Shown here: positions 7,357 to 16,529 of the stretch, piece by piece
Position numbering within the stretch: position 1 is the first letter of the stretch
Layout of the letters: each line of letters opens with the position of its first letter
NCBI GenBank assembly: GCA_902588315.1
Contig: CACIOP010000011.1
Span: 1 to 35,154 of the forward strand
Source: an uncultured Pelagibacteraceae bacterium
Lineage (GTDB): Bacteria > Pseudomonadota > Alphaproteobacteria > Pelagibacterales > Pelagibacteraceae
Reading direction: 5' to 3'
Length of the DNA stretch: 35,154 bases
Translations under genes and position numbers: made by a program
The notes under the pieces: generated by a model
What the model was told of the DNA's origin: nothing
The model's database searches: none
The model's input: only the letters and a program-made list of their open reading frames with translations

Positions 7357-8431
7357 TTATTTCTTCTAGATTTATTAATCGACCTTGTTTTATTGATTGT
7401 TCTGCAGCCTCTCCCACAGCAACAGCAATTAAACCATCTTCTAATGAAACCTCTGGATCTGAAATATTTTCAATAGCTTTCAAAAAAGCTAAGTGTTCGT
7501 AGTAAGTAGATCCATGATGGTGGCCGGCCTCAAGAATTTTTTTATCTACTTCAATATTTTCGATATGTGTTTTACCATCTCTCATTCCAATTCTTATATT
7601 TGATGAGGTTTTACCTGAGTCATCGGAGGGCACTGAAGTTTCAATTTTTCCTTTATTTCCTGTGGCTACAAGCTCTTCTTGCATATCAGAATTTTCTGCA
7701 AACATACAAAGCTCAAGTAAACTTCTTGCTCCATTTTCAAAATTTACAATCACATAGGCATTATCAATGATGTCTGGCTTTTTTCCATTATAAACTTCAT
7801 CTAAATGGTTAACGTCTTGACCACCGCTTGCATAAACACTTAGTGGCTTACTTTGGATAATCAATCTCATTAAATCAAAGAAATGGCAGCATTTTTCAAC
7901 AAGTGTACCACCGGTATTTTCTTCAAAACGATTCCAATCATTTACTTTTTTTAAAAAAGGAAATCTATGTTCCCGTATAGTTAAAGTCTTTAAATCACCA
8001 ATTTTGTTATTATGAATTTCATTAATAAACTTTGAAACTGGAGGCATATATCTATACTCCATCGCAGTCCAAAATACTGAAGGATAATCTTTTGTAAGTT
8101 TTTTTATTTCTAAACAATCTTTTGTATTAGTGCATAATGGTTTTTCTACTAATATGTGTTTTTTAGTTTTGATTACATCTTTCAAGATTTCTAAATGAGT
8201 AAAGTTGGGGGATGAAATTAAGTATACATCAACAATATTTTTTTCAATCATTTCTAAATGATTTTTAAAACAAAAAATTTTTGTTTTTATAATTTCTTTA
8301 CACTGATTTAATGAATCTTCATGAGGATCAGCAAGTGCAACTACTTCAGCATTATCAATTAATGATATATTTAAAATATGTTCTCGAGCCATTGTCCCTG
8401 CTCCAATAATTCCATATTTTATTTTTTTCAT
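7349..8431 (-). CDS. Gfo/Idh/MocA family oxidoreductase
   Basis: 360 residues. The N-terminal Rossmann domain starts GIIGAGTMA, the VEKPL motif holds the expected lysine (E96-K97-P98), and the second active-site motif is in GGTLVEKCCHFFDLMR with H183 and D186. Family members oxidise or reduce sugars, inositols and related polyols with NAD(P). It is downstream of the di-heme peroxidase-like gene on the same strand (30-base gap), so the two may be co-transcribed. It is one of three Gfo/Idh/MocA proteins within 10 kb. Family secure, substrate unknown. Confidence 0.88.
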   Translation of the reverse strand: MKKIKYGIIGAGTMAREHILNISLIDNAEVVALADPHEDSLNQCKEIIKTKIFCFKNHLEMIEKNIVDVYLISSPNFTHLEILKDVIKTKKHILVEKPLCTNTKDCLEIKKLTKDYPSVFWTAMEYRYMPPVSKFINEIHNNKIGDLKTLTIREHRFPFLKKVNDWNRFEENTGGTLVEKCCHFFDLMRLIIQSKPLSVYASGGQDVNHLDEVYNGKKPDIIDNAYVIVNFENGARSLLELCMFAENSDMQEELVATGNKGKIETSVPSDDSGKTSSNIRIGMRDGKTHIENIEVDKKILEAGHHHGSTYYEHLAFLKAIENISDPEVSLEDGLIAVAVGEAAEQSIKQGRLINLEEIIS

Positions 8432-8461
8432 ATTCTGTTTGTATCAGTTTAATTTAAAAAC

Positions 8462-9835
8462 TTAATCAATACTTAGCCCGCTTGGCACTTTATCTGGTTT
8501 ACCTAGCGGTCTCTGATTTCCACTTCTACCAGTTAAAGATTCGAGAAAAGAAACAAGTTCATCAATTTCTTTATCATTCAATTCTATAGGCTGTATGTCA
8601 ATGCTTGATAGAATTCTGTCTTGTTCTCTTTTGTCTGAAAAAGTTACAAAATCGATTTCTTCTAACCAAGTTGCCTTAGGTAAATTTGCATATTCAGGTT
8701 TCCAATTCTTATTCATTTTAATTGGATTTAAATGATGCTTAATTATTGATTTTAAAGTTGGATAAGCACCATTATGACCGTAGGGTGCAGTTAAAGAAAC
8801 GTTTCTTAATGCTGGCGTTTTAAATTTATACATGTCGTTTATATTGTCCGTTTCAACCATTCGTCCAACGTCACGTGCATAAGGATCAAAAGGCCGTGTT
8901 CTTCCAGGACCAAATTGAGGAATTCCTATTGAATGAAATTTTTGATCTGACAACAAAGATCCTGAATGACAAGAGCTACAGTTTGCTTTACCATAAAACA
9001 AGTTCATGCCATTTATTTGCTTTAGAGTTAAAGCTTGTTTATCTCCATTTAAATATTCATCAAAGGGTGAGTCAAAAGATGTCCATTCATGAATTTCAAA
9101 TGCAGCAATTGAATTAACAATATGTGTAATGTTAATATCTAAAGGACTATTAACATCATCAAAAGCATTTTTAAATAACTCAACATACTCTGGAATTCCT
9201 CTAATCCTGTGTGTTATTACAGGCCATACCCTATCAATTCTCATACTATCTTTGCCAACTTTTGAGACTAAACCTATAATTTCATTTTCACCTGGATTTC
9301 CTGCCATCTCAAACTGTCTAGTCATTGGAAACAAAGCTTGAACTGCAACTATATTATCAAGTCCTTTAGGAAGAGCTTCTTGAGCAGGTGTATTAAAACC
9401 GTTACCAAATATATTCGATTTAGTTACTCTTCCATCATGCAACAAAGTAGTTATGTCTTTAAATCCTAAATTCCATAAAGCTAAAGCATTTCTTGGAATT
9501 CGTTTTTTTATTTTATCATCGCCTTCACCTGCAGTTCTCTCTAATCCTATACCTTGACCTCCTTCACCAATGCCTAACGAAAGTCCATCTGAACCTCCTA
9601 GATCATGACTATGGCAGGTTGCGCAAGCAATGTTTCGATTTGCAGATAAAATTTTATCATGAAATAAAAGTCTTCCAATTTTAACTTTTTCTATATCAAC
9701 TTGATGGAAATCTTCGCTCTTTAACGGTTTTGGTAAATCAGTTGCGTAAGTTTTATTTACTGAAATTAAAAATGGAATTATAAATATTATTATTTTTAAA
9801 TGATTAAATATCTTTTTATACTTTTGTTTCTTCCA
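8462..9835 (-). CDS. Secreted di-heme cytochrome c peroxidase/MauG-like protein; start codon unresolved
   Basis: Two c-type heme sites are encoded, CATCH (bases 9611-9625) and CSSCH (8966-8980). Typical CCP/MauG context is present: RNALALWNLGF..LLHDGR after the first heme, a Met-rich PMTRQFEMAG segment, and FKTPALRNVSLTAPYGHNG near the C terminus. A clean signal peptide (KKQKYKKIF, hydrophobic IIIFIIPFLIS, then KTYA/TD) argues for periplasmic export. No ATG, GTG or TTG precedes the signal peptide in frame close by. The codon where Met is expected is TGG, while an ATG (9836-9834) sits one base out of frame. The frame stays open to 10225 but that upstream part lies antisense to the Sel1 gene and reads like noise. 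Either a one-base indel or a rare start codon is likely. Confidence 0.8.
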   Translation of the reverse strand, partial: WKKQKYKKIFNHLKIIIFIIPFLISVNKTYATDLPKPLKSEDFHQVDIEKVKIGRLLFHDKILSANRNIACATCHSHDLGGSDGLSLGIGEGGQGIGLERTAGEGDDKIKKRIPRNALALWNLGFKDITTLLHDGRVTKSNIFGNGFNTPAQEALPKGLDNIVAVQALFPMTRQFEMAGNPGENEIIGLVSKVGKDSMRIDRVWPVITHRIRGIPEYVELFKNAFDDVNSPLDINITHIVNSIAAFEIHEWTSFDSPFDEYLNGDKQALTLKQINGMNLFYGKANCSSCHSGSLLSDQKFHSIGIPQFGPGRTRPFDPYARDVGRMVETDNINDMYKFKTPALRNVSLTAPYGHNGAYPTLKSIIKHHLNPIKMNKNWKPEYANLPKATWLEEIDFVTFSDKREQDRILSSIDIQPIELNDKEIDELVSFLESLTGRSGNQRPLGKPDKVPSGLSID

Positions 9836-10270
9836 TCCATAGTTTTTGCAGAAATAGAAAATGCTCGAGATTTGATGGAGCAAGGAAAATTTAAAGAAGC
9901 TATGGAAGAACTTATGCCAGCAGCTAGATCTGGTAATGCTGATGCTGAAGAGCTTATTGGAATTATGTACGCTATGGGTCTTGGTGTCGATAGAGATGAT
10001 GTTAGAGCTTTTGAATGGTATCTCAGATCTTCTATGAAAGGTCATCCTGGTGCTCAATCTGGTGTTGGGTGGTATTACGAAATTGGTAGAGGACTCCCTG
10101 CTCCCGATCTTGTTAGAGCTTATATGTGGTACGGTTTGTCTGCTATTGGTGGAGATCCTGATGCTGCAATTTCTCAGGAAGAAGTTATTAAAAAAATGAC
10201 TCCTGAACAAATTGAAAAAGCTCATATTCTCATAAAAGATTATAAATCTTGGATATATCCTTTTAGATAA
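9800..10270 (+). CDS. Secreted Sel1-repeat (TPR-like) protein
   Basis: 156 residues with a short signal peptide (MIKYLFILLFLPSIVFA, cleavage before E18). Two or so Sel1-like repeats follow: AEELIGIMYAMGLGVDRDDVRAFEW then GVGWYYEIGRG..DLVRAYMWYGLS, both with the G-x-G-V/L and A-x-x-W-Y pattern. Sel1 proteins are helical scaffolds for protein-protein contacts in the periplasm. The start overlaps the 5' end of the divergent di-heme protein gene, so the two signal peptides are encoded on opposite strands of the same DNA. It ends in a bidirectional hairpin terminator. Function beyond scaffolding is unknown. Confidence 0.85.
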   Translation: MIKYLFILLFLPSIVFAEIENARDLMEQGKFKEAMEELMPAARSGNADAEELIGIMYAMGLGVDRDDVRAFEWYLRSSMKGHPGAQSGVGWYYEIGRGLPAPDLVRAYMWYGLSAIGGDPDAAISQEEVIKKMTPEQIEKAHILIKDYKSWIYPFR

Positions 10271-10298
10271 TGAGGCGAACTAAAATCCGCCCCATTAT
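10267..10298. terminator. Bidirectional hairpin terminator between Sel1 gene and dctP
   Basis: An inverted repeat with arms ATAATGAGGCG and CGCCCCATTAT around a ten-base loop. There is one mismatch on the plus strand, which becomes a G-U pair in minus-strand RNA. It is the only GC-rich hairpin in this AT-rich neighbourhood. It overlaps the Sel1 stop and lies 12 bases from the dctP stop, so it fits a shared terminator for the converging transcripts. A long uridine tract is missing on both sides. Confidence 0.65.
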
Positions 10299-10310
10299 AT
10301 TAATTTAAAA

Positions 10311-11363
10311 TTATAAATCTTTTTTGTATGCGCTCGATGCTTTTTTCTCTGCTTTAGCTACTGCTTTAGTTAAAGCGTTGAAAATCTCTTTTCCACCTTT
10401 AACATTAGCTTTAAACCAATCGTACACTGGGCTAGCTTCTTTTTTAAAACTAGCTTTTTGATCAGGCGTAGGAACGTATAAATCTCCACCACCTGCTACA
10501 AAGTCCTCGTAAGCTTTGATTGATTTTCTCTTAGGAGAAGCAAAAGTTGCTTGTTGCAAAGCATAGAAACCATCAGTCACAACTTTTTTAAGATCTGTTG
10601 ACATCGATTGATATTTTGCATTATTCATCCACCATAATGCACCCATGTATGCATGACCGTCTAAAGTAACGTATTTTAGACCTGCATCAGGAAACTTCAT
10701 GTTCATAATGTCAGTTATTCCATTTTTAGATCCTTCAACTACACCAGTTTGAAATGATGTAAACAATTCTGGCCATGGAATAGGAGTTGGAGATGCACCT
10801 AATGCTCTTACAAGTTCCTGAGGTAAATCAGCTACAACTGTTCTGATTTTTAAACCTTTCATGTCAGATGGATTTGCGACTCTTCTTTTTGTATTAGCAA
10901 AATTTCTCCATCCTCCAGTATTTCCAATTGTCATCAATCTAATTGAGTCATTAGAATCTTTTAGAGCCATTTTTCGCATTGTTCTTACAAAATCACCTTG
11001 CATTACATCTTCAGCAATTCTGTCATCAGCCATTAGATAAGGTAAATCTAAAACTTGAACATATGGGAATACGCCTGCAGCACCTCCAGAAGTAGAAATG
11101 TAAATATCTATACTTCCATCAGATACACCTTGTAAACACTCAGCACCTTTTGAACAAAGCTGCGTACCTACAAATAGTTCTACAGCTATTTTTCCATTTG
11201 AAGCTGCTTCTACGTAGTTTTTAAATACTACAGCGCCATCATAATCTTCATCTTGATCATTAGAGTTCATTGTCATTCTCAAGTTATAATCTGCAGCTGA
11301 AACAGATGCAGTAAAACTAATTAAGAATAATAATGAAAAAAATGATTTTATTATTTTATTCAT
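10311..11363 (-). CDS. dctP: TRAP transporter periplasmic solute-binding protein (DctP family)
   Basis: 350 residues with a signal peptide ending SVSA/A near residue 23-24. The DctP fold is recognised from the central MKGLKIRTVVADLPQEL segment, whose Arg contacts a substrate carboxylate, and from PWPELFTSFQTGVVEG. The mature protein has only two cysteines, C70 and C76 (QLCSKGAECLQG), likely a disulfide in the periplasm. It is the last gene of the dctQ-dctM-dctP operon, 88 bases after dctM, with a good Shine-Dalgarno (GAGAGGG upstream of ATG). This suggests extra expression of the binding protein. Ligand is probably a carboxylate-bearing compound; identity unknown. Confidence 0.92.
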   Translation of the reverse strand: MNKIIKSFFSLLFLISFTASVSAADYNLRMTMNSNDQDEDYDGAVVFKNYVEAASNGKIAVELFVGTQLCSKGAECLQGVSDGSIDIYISTSGGAAGVFPYVQVLDLPYLMADDRIAEDVMQGDFVRTMRKMALKDSNDSIRLMTIGNTGGWRNFANTKRRVANPSDMKGLKIRTVVADLPQELVRALGASPTPIPWPELFTSFQTGVVEGSKNGITDIMNMKFPDAGLKYVTLDGHAYMGALWWMNNAKYQSMSTDLKKVVTDGFYALQQATFASPKRKSIKAYEDFVAGGGDLYVPTPDQKASFKKEASPVYDWFKANVKGGKEIFNALTKAVAKAEKKASSAYKKDL

Positions 11364-11451
11364 AATTATTTCCCTCTCTTTAAATATTTATGTATATAAA
11401 CTATACTTAAATTGATTTAGAGAGTCTATCGAGTAGTAAAAAAAATTATAT

Positions 11452-12741
11452 TTATTTTGCGAAACCAGTAAGCAAAGGAATAGTCATCGATATTGATGGA
11501 AAATAGGTTATTAAAAAAATAACTATAGCTTCTACTGCTAAGAATGGCAATATAGCTTTTGCTATTGTTTCAACTCTTTCCCCAGATACAGAGGATGCAA
11601 CAAATAATACAAGACCCATTGGCGGAGTTGCTAAACCAACTGTTAAATTAACGGACATAATAATTGCAAAATGCACAGGATGAACTCCAAGTTCAACAAA
11701 CACTGGTCCAAGAATTGGTCCTAAGATGATTATCGCTGGACCTGCATCTAAAAACATTCCAACAACAAATAATAAAATATTTATAAGAAATAACAAAACA
11801 TAAGGATTGTCAGTTAATCCTAAAACAAATGCAGCAAGATGCTCAGGTGCATGAGATAAGCTTACAACTGTTTTAAAAGCCATTGCAGCACCAACTAAAA
11901 GAAGAACTACTGAAGATACCATCGCTGCTTTTGTCATCACTTTAGGAACATCTTTCCATTTTAATGATTTCAAAACAAATAAACCAATAAACATTGCGTA
12001 AGCAGCTGCTACAGCTGATGCTTCTGTTGGTGTAAAAATTCCTCCAAGGATACCTCCTAAAATTATTACAGGTGTCATCAAAGGGAAAAAAGCTTTAAGA
12101 GATGCTTTGCCTCTTTGGCTCCAAGTTGTTTTTTCAGTTACTGCTGGAAAATTATATCTCTTAGCCATAAATTTTATTGTAATCATCAAGCTAACCCCAA
12201 CTAAAATACCAGGTACTATTCCTGCTAAAAATAATGCAGCAACACTCTCACCCATTACATATGCATAAATAATCATTATCCCTGAAGGTGGAATTATAGG
12301 TCCAATTACAGAACTCGCTGCTGTAATTGCAGCAGCAAATTTTTTTGTATAGCCTTGCTTTTCCATTGCAGGAATAAGCATTGATCCAATTGCTGATGTA
12401 TCAGCTACAGCTGAACCAGATAAGCCTGCAAACAACATTGAAGTCAATACGTTGACGTGAGCCAATCCACCTTTTAAGTGACCCATCATCGCCTGACTAA
12501 ATTCAACTAGTCTATGAGTTATTCCTCCTCTGTTCATTAACTCTCCTGCTAACATAAAAAATGGTATTGCCATCAAAGGAAAGCTATCTATTCCATTATA
12601 AATATTTCTATAAAGCATAGCTCCATCTCTAGCTTGATCATTTAGCCAAAGCAAAATTCCTGGTGCTGCTAACAATCCAAAAAATACAGGTAAACCAATT
12701 AACAAAAATAATAAAAATAAAGGAAGAAACCAAACTAACAT
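11452..12741 (-). CDS. dctM: TRAP transporter large permease (DctM family)
   Basis: 429 residues, almost wholly hydrophobic, with about twelve predicted membrane segments and family landmarks such as PFFMLAGELMNRGGI, AGLSGSAVADTSAIGS, GPIIPPSG and TPTEASAVAAAYA. These are the conserved loops of the DctM ion-transporter-like subunit that uses the sodium or proton gradient. The start overlaps the dctQ stop by one base (TAATG). It acts in the inner membrane with DctQ and DctP to import an organic acid-like solute. Confidence 0.94.
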   Translation of the reverse strand: MLVWFLPLFLLFLLIGLPVFFGLLAAPGILLWLNDQARDGAMLYRNIYNGIDSFPLMAIPFFMLAGELMNRGGITHRLVEFSQAMMGHLKGGLAHVNVLTSMLFAGLSGSAVADTSAIGSMLIPAMEKQGYTKKFAAAITAASSVIGPIIPPSGIMIIYAYVMGESVAALFLAGIVPGILVGVSLMITIKFMAKRYNFPAVTEKTTWSQRGKASLKAFFPLMTPVIILGGILGGIFTPTEASAVAAAYAMFIGLFVLKSLKWKDVPKVMTKAAMVSSVVLLLVGAAMAFKTVVSLSHAPEHLAAFVLGLTDNPYVLLFLINILLFVVGMFLDAGPAIIILGPILGPVFVELGVHPVHFAIIMSVNLTVGLATPPMGLVLFVASSVSGERVETIAKAILPFLAVEAIVIFLITYFPSISMTIPLLTGFAK

Positions 12742-13337
12742 TATTGTGTCTCCAACTTTTGTTTATCGTAATCTTCAGGCAAGTCTAACTTTGTAAAATT
12801 AGTAAGAATATTTCTTAAAATTAATTCTATATTCACAGAAATTAAAAAAATTATTCCCACAGGTAATGACATATACATCCAAGCTAATTTTATTGGTTCT
12901 GCTTTCCCACCAATTAAATGGAAAGGGATCTTTATCGATGAAGAATTGAATATCCATCCAGCATTAATATGTTTAAATCCTAATTCTAAACCTATTACTA
13001 AGACAAAAAGAGAAACGATTAATAAAAATAAAGTTAATAATGTGGAGATAAGTTTTGGTAAAAATCTCTCTAATAAATCAATAGAAACAAAGCCACCCCA
13101 TCTATACGCGGAGGGTGCTATCAATCCTGTCATCCATAACATCAAAAATCTTGCAACTTCATCAGGCCAAGGCAGTGCATTATTTAACACATATCTAAAA
13201 AATACTTGAACTAAGATAACGATTACCATCAAAAGTATTGCTATCCATGCAAACTGTCTACCAATTCTTAAAAAAAAAGTATTTATTTTCTCAAGGGTCT
13301 TAAAAAAAGATAGTAGAATATTAATTGTCAAATTCAC
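12741..13337 (-). CDS. dctQ: TRAP transporter small permease (DctQ family)
   Basis: 198 residues with four predicted membrane helices. The DctQ landmark FFRYVLNNALPWPDEVARFLMLWMTG follows the first helix, and the RWGGFVSIDLL motif precedes the third. It leads the TRAP operon and overlaps dctM as TAATG. A 111-base gap separates it from the divergent 2-hydroxyacid dehydrogenase gene at 13449; promoters for both must lie there, though I see no convincing -35/-10 pair. The charged C terminus (about 25 residues) is cytoplasmic. Confidence 0.92.
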   Translation of the reverse strand: MNLTINILLSFFKTLEKINTFFLRIGRQFAWIAILLMVIVILVQVFFRYVLNNALPWPDEVARFLMLWMTGLIAPSAYRWGGFVSIDLLERFLPKLISTLLTLFLLIVSLFVLVIGLELGFKHINAGWIFNSSSIKIPFHLIGGKAEPIKLAWMYMSLPVGIIFLISVNIELILRNILTNFTKLDLPEDYDKQKLETQ

Positions 13338-13448
13338 AACTAAATTTATTTTAAATATTTAATAAATACAACTTTAATCAAAAAACTAATTTACTTTATA
13401 GAATAATTCTCGTATTAAAAATGCTCTCTAAAAAATTGATATATAATT

Positions 13449-14414
13449 ATGAGCAATAAAAAAAAGATATTAATTATTCAAAAAGTCCATGAAAAAGGTA
13501 TGGAATTAATAAATAACCATCCTAATTTTGATGTTGAGGTAACTGATGACACTTCTGTAGAAAATTTAAAATCAAAATTAAAAGATTGTGATGGCGCATC
13601 AATAAGAATTGCAAAGCTTCCTGGAGAAGCATTTGAAGAAGCAAAAAATTTAAAAATCATTTCAAGACATGGTGTTGGTTATGACAATATAGATTTAAAA
13701 AAAGCTAAAGAAAAAGAGATTAAAATAGCAATAACAGCTAATGCTAATGCTGTTACGGTTGCAGAACATGTAATGTTTGTTTTGTTAAATATTGCAAAAA
13801 GAAAAGGCTTATTTGACAAAACAGTAAGAGAAGGAAATTTTAAAGATAGAAATAAATTACCAAAAACAATTGAAGTTTGGAAAAAAAATTTTTTAATTAT
13901 GGGTTTTGGAAGAATAGGAAAAGCTTTAATCAAAAGATGTCTGGGCTTTGAAATGAATGTCTTTGTTTATGACCCATTTGTAGATAAAGATAAAATTGAA
14001 GAATTAGGTGGAAAAAAAATAGAAGATCTAGCTGAAGCAGTAAAAACTATGGATGTTATTTCACTCCATATGCCTTTAACAGATAAAACAGAAAATTTAA
14101 TAAATTATGATTTACTAAAAACAATGAAGAAAACTTGCATTATTATTAATGCAGCAAGAGGTGGAATCATTCATGAAGAAGATCTAGATAAAGCGCTCAA
14201 TGAAAATTTAATTTTTGGAGCTGGTATTGATGTTTTTAAAAAAGAACCACCTGACGACAATAATCCACTTCTTAAAAATGAAAAAGTTTACTTGAGTCCG
14301 CATACTGCAGCTTTTACTGATGAGTGTATGACTAGAATGGGAAAAGAAACAATTCAAAACATTATTGATTTTTTTGAAGAAAAATTAGAAAAATCTAAAA
14401 TTGTAAAATTATAA
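13449..14414 (+). CDS. D-isomer-specific 2-hydroxyacid dehydrogenase (phosphoglycerate dehydrogenase-like)
   Basis: 321 residues with all active-site landmarks: G152-F-G-R-I-G157, R237 in NAARGGIIHE, E266 in KKEPP and H285 in SPHTAAFT. RHGVGYDNID near 73-82 is the usual N-terminal signature. No C-terminal ACT domain is present, so this is less likely to be the regulated SerA. It is transcribed divergently from the TRAP operon, suggesting oxidation or reduction of the imported hydroxyacid. It is not a close copy of the gene at 6433; the motifs differ in most flanking residues. Confidence 0.88.
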   Translation: MSNKKKILIIQKVHEKGMELINNHPNFDVEVTDDTSVENLKSKLKDCDGASIRIAKLPGEAFEEAKNLKIISRHGVGYDNIDLKKAKEKEIKIAITANANAVTVAEHVMFVLLNIAKRKGLFDKTVREGNFKDRNKLPKTIEVWKKNFLIMGFGRIGKALIKRCLGFEMNVFVYDPFVDKDKIEELGGKKIEDLAEAVKTMDVISLHMPLTDKTENLINYDLLKTMKKTCIIINAARGGIIHEEDLDKALNENLIFGAGIDVFKKEPPDDNNPLLKNEKVYLSPHTAAFTDECMTRMGKETIQNIIDFFEEKLEKSKIVKL

Positions 14415-14452
14415 ACAGCAGAGAATAACAAGCATACTTTAATTAAAAGATT

Positions 14453-15355
14453 TTAATTTTTAAAGATCTGAATATTACTTTTATTTAAGGTCTCGGTTAA
14501 ATATTTATAACCAATCTTTGCATATTCAAAAGGATTTGCTTTTGCTGGGTCTTGCTCTGCTTCAACAACCAGCCAACCTGAATAATTTTTTTCTTTTAAC
14601 ACATCAAATAAAGGTTTGTAATCAATACAGCCATCTCCAGGTACCGTAAAAGCACCCTCTAAAAATGCACCTCTAAAGCTCAAATCTTCTTTTAATGATT
14701 TATCTAAAACATTTTTTCTAATATCTTTGCAATGCATATGAATAACCCTATCACTAAAATTTTTTAATATTTCAAGAGAGTTACCTTTAGCAAAGAGCAT
14801 ATGACCAGTGTCTAAAGTAAGTTTTACACTATCATCAGTATTCTCTAGCAATTTTATAGTATCTTCTTCGGTTTCTATAACTGTCCCCATGTGATGATGG
14901 TAAGCAAGCGGCATGCCTTGATCTTGTAAATATTTGCCCATTTCCGAAATTTTTTTATAGTAATTTTTAGACTCTTCTTGATCCATTTTTGGTCTAGTCG
15001 AAAGCTTTTTGTCTGGATCTCCTTGAATCGATCCAGCAACTTCTGCAAAAACAATGCAAGGTGCATTACAATCTTTAAATAATTTTAATTGATCTTGTAT
15101 GACTTTTTTTTCCTCTTCTACTGTATTTTTTCTTAAATTTGCACCATACCAACCAGAACAAAGGTTTAAGTTAAACTCATTTAATTTAGGAATTAATTCC
15201 TCTGACTTGTTTGGAAATTTTCCACCCGACTCTATACCAATAAATCCTGCCTGACTTGCTTCTAACAAACATTGTTCCAAAGGTGTATCACCCCCAAGTT
15301 CTGGCATGTCATCATTACTCCATGCTATTGGTGCTATTCCTAATTTTACTGACAT
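14453..15355 (-). CDS. iolE: Myo-inosose-2 dehydratase-like sugar phosphate isomerase/epimerase family protein
   Basis: 300 residues of the AP-endonuclease-2/xylose-isomerase-like TIM barrel. The opening KLGIAPIAWSNDDMPELGG is characteristic of IolE, which dehydrates 2-keto-myo-inositol to 3D-trihydroxycyclohexane-1,2-dione. Barrel metal-site segments are visible: LAYHHHMGT, LTLDTGHM, VIHMHCKDIR and WLVVEAEQDP. It is divergent from a Gfo/Idh/MocA gene with only 28 bases between starts. An IolG-like gene is two genes away, but no iolB, iolC or iolD is in the window. IolE-type chemistry on inositol or a related ketopolyol is likely. Confidence 0.82.
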   Translation of the reverse strand: MSVKLGIAPIAWSNDDMPELGGDTPLEQCLLEASQAGFIGIESGGKFPNKSEELIPKLNEFNLNLCSGWYGANLRKNTVEEEKKVIQDQLKLFKDCNAPCIVFAEVAGSIQGDPDKKLSTRPKMDQEESKNYYKKISEMGKYLQDQGMPLAYHHHMGTVIETEEDTIKLLENTDDSVKLTLDTGHMLFAKGNSLEILKNFSDRVIHMHCKDIRKNVLDKSLKEDLSFRGAFLEGAFTVPGDGCIDYKPLFDVLKEKNYSGWLVVEAEQDPAKANPFEYAKIGYKYLTETLNKSNIQIFKN

Positions 15356-15383
15356 AAATATTTTTTTTGCTAAGATATATTCA

Positions 15384-16529
15384 ATGTTTAAATCAAATAA
15401 AACTAAAAAATTAAGTTTAGGAATAGTTGGGGGTGGTCCTGGATCATGGATTGGTCATGTTCATAGAATCTCATCTAGATTTGATGATCAATATGAAATA
15501 GTAGCAGGAGTTTTTTCAAGAAATGTAAAAATTTCTACTAAGTTTGGAAAAAGTATAGGGATTTCATCTGATAGATGTTACTCAAATTATAAAGATATGG
15601 CTGAGAAAGAAGCTAAGAGAAAAGATGGAATTAATGTAGTTGCTATAATGACACCACCATCAAGTCATCAAATTATTGCTGAAAAATTTATTTCAAAAAA
15701 TATAAATATAATTTCTGATAAACCTTTTGCAGGAAATTTAGATCAAGCAAAAAAACTTTTCAAATCAATTAAAAAAAATAAAAAAATAAAATATGCGCTA
15801 ACTCATAATTATTCCGCTTATCCAATGGTGAGAGAAGCAAAAAAATTAATTGAAAAGGGTAAAATTGGTAAAGTTGAATATATTAATGTTGAATATATTC
15901 AAGATTGGTCTGGTGGAACAAAAATTAATTCAAAAAATGCAAAAAGAAAACTTAAATGGAAAATTGATAATAAAATAGTTGGAGCATCCGCTGTTTTAAA
16001 TGAAATTGGAACTCATGCGTACCATCTAGCCTCTTATATTTCGGGTTTGAAAGGACAAACAGTTTTTGCAGATATAAAGCAAATATCAAAAAAAATTAAA
16101 ATGGATGATAATGCGCAGGTTATGATCAATTTTAACAATGGCGCAAAAGGAATGTTTTGGACAAGTGTAATGGCCAAAGGTGGTGTTTATGGTTTAAGAA
16201 TAAGATTATTTGGTTCTAAAGGTAGTTTAGAGTGGGTTCAAAATGATCCAAATTATCTTAAATTTAATCCAGAAAAAGGCGCTGTAAAATTATTAGAAAG
16301 AGGATTTCATAATTCAGAATTTTCAAAGCAATTCTCTAGAATAAAATTTGGTCATCCAGAGGGATACCTTGATGCATTTGCTAATATTTATAAAGAGTTT
16401 GCCGATTCTTTGAAGAACAAAACAAAAAAAAGATACTTTTATCCAAATGAAGATGAGGGTTTAGAAACAGCAAAATTTATTAGTGCGTGTAAAATTTCCT
16501 CAAGAAGAAAAAGATGGGTAAAAATATAA
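15384..16529 (+). CDS. Gfo/Idh/MocA family oxidoreductase (polyol/inositol-type dehydrogenase)
   Basis: 381 residues from the ATG at 15384. The frame is open upstream to 15306, but that extension lies antisense to iolE, and the domain begins a few residues after the chosen Met (LSLGIVGGGPGSWIGHVHR). The EKP motif is S-D-K-P (D112-K113-P114), and the second active-site motif is LNEIGTHAYHLA with H211 and H214. It is longer than typical IolG and resembles the subgroup often found beside sugar isomerases. It overlaps the next dehydrogenase gene by 16 bases, so the two are co-expressed. Confidence 0.87.
   Translation: MFKSNKTKKLSLGIVGGGPGSWIGHVHRISSRFDDQYEIVAGVFSRNVKISTKFGKSIGISSDRCYSNYKDMAEKEAKRKDGINVVAIMTPPSSHQIIAEKFISKNINIISDKPFAGNLDQAKKLFKSIKKNKKIKYALTHNYSAYPMVREAKKLIEKGKIGKVEYINVEYIQDWSGGTKINSKNAKRKLKWKIDNKIVGASAVLNEIGTHAYHLASYISGLKGQTVFADIKQISKKIKMDDNAQVMINFNNGAKGMFWTSVMAKGGVYGLRIRLFGSKGSLEWVQNDPNYLKFNPEKGAVKLLERGFHNSEFSKQFSRIKFGHPEGYLDAFANIYKEFADSLKNKTKKRYFYPNEDEGLETAKFISACKISSRRKRWVKI

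Noticed and set aside
9836..10225. Upstream extension of the di-heme protein frame to an ATG at 10225
   Set aside because: The translation is antisense to the Sel1 gene, has Ser/His/Asn-rich noise composition, and would bury the signal peptide in the middle of the protein.
14437..14465. AT-only hairpin between the 2-hydroxyacid dehydrogenase and iolE stops
   Set aside because: The two six-pair helices contain almost only A-T pairs and overlap the iolE stop; this is expected by chance in such AT-rich DNA.
15306..15383. Extended start of the first inositol-type dehydrogenase
   Set aside because: These 26 codons lie antisense to the 5' end of iolE; homology begins just after the ATG at 15384.
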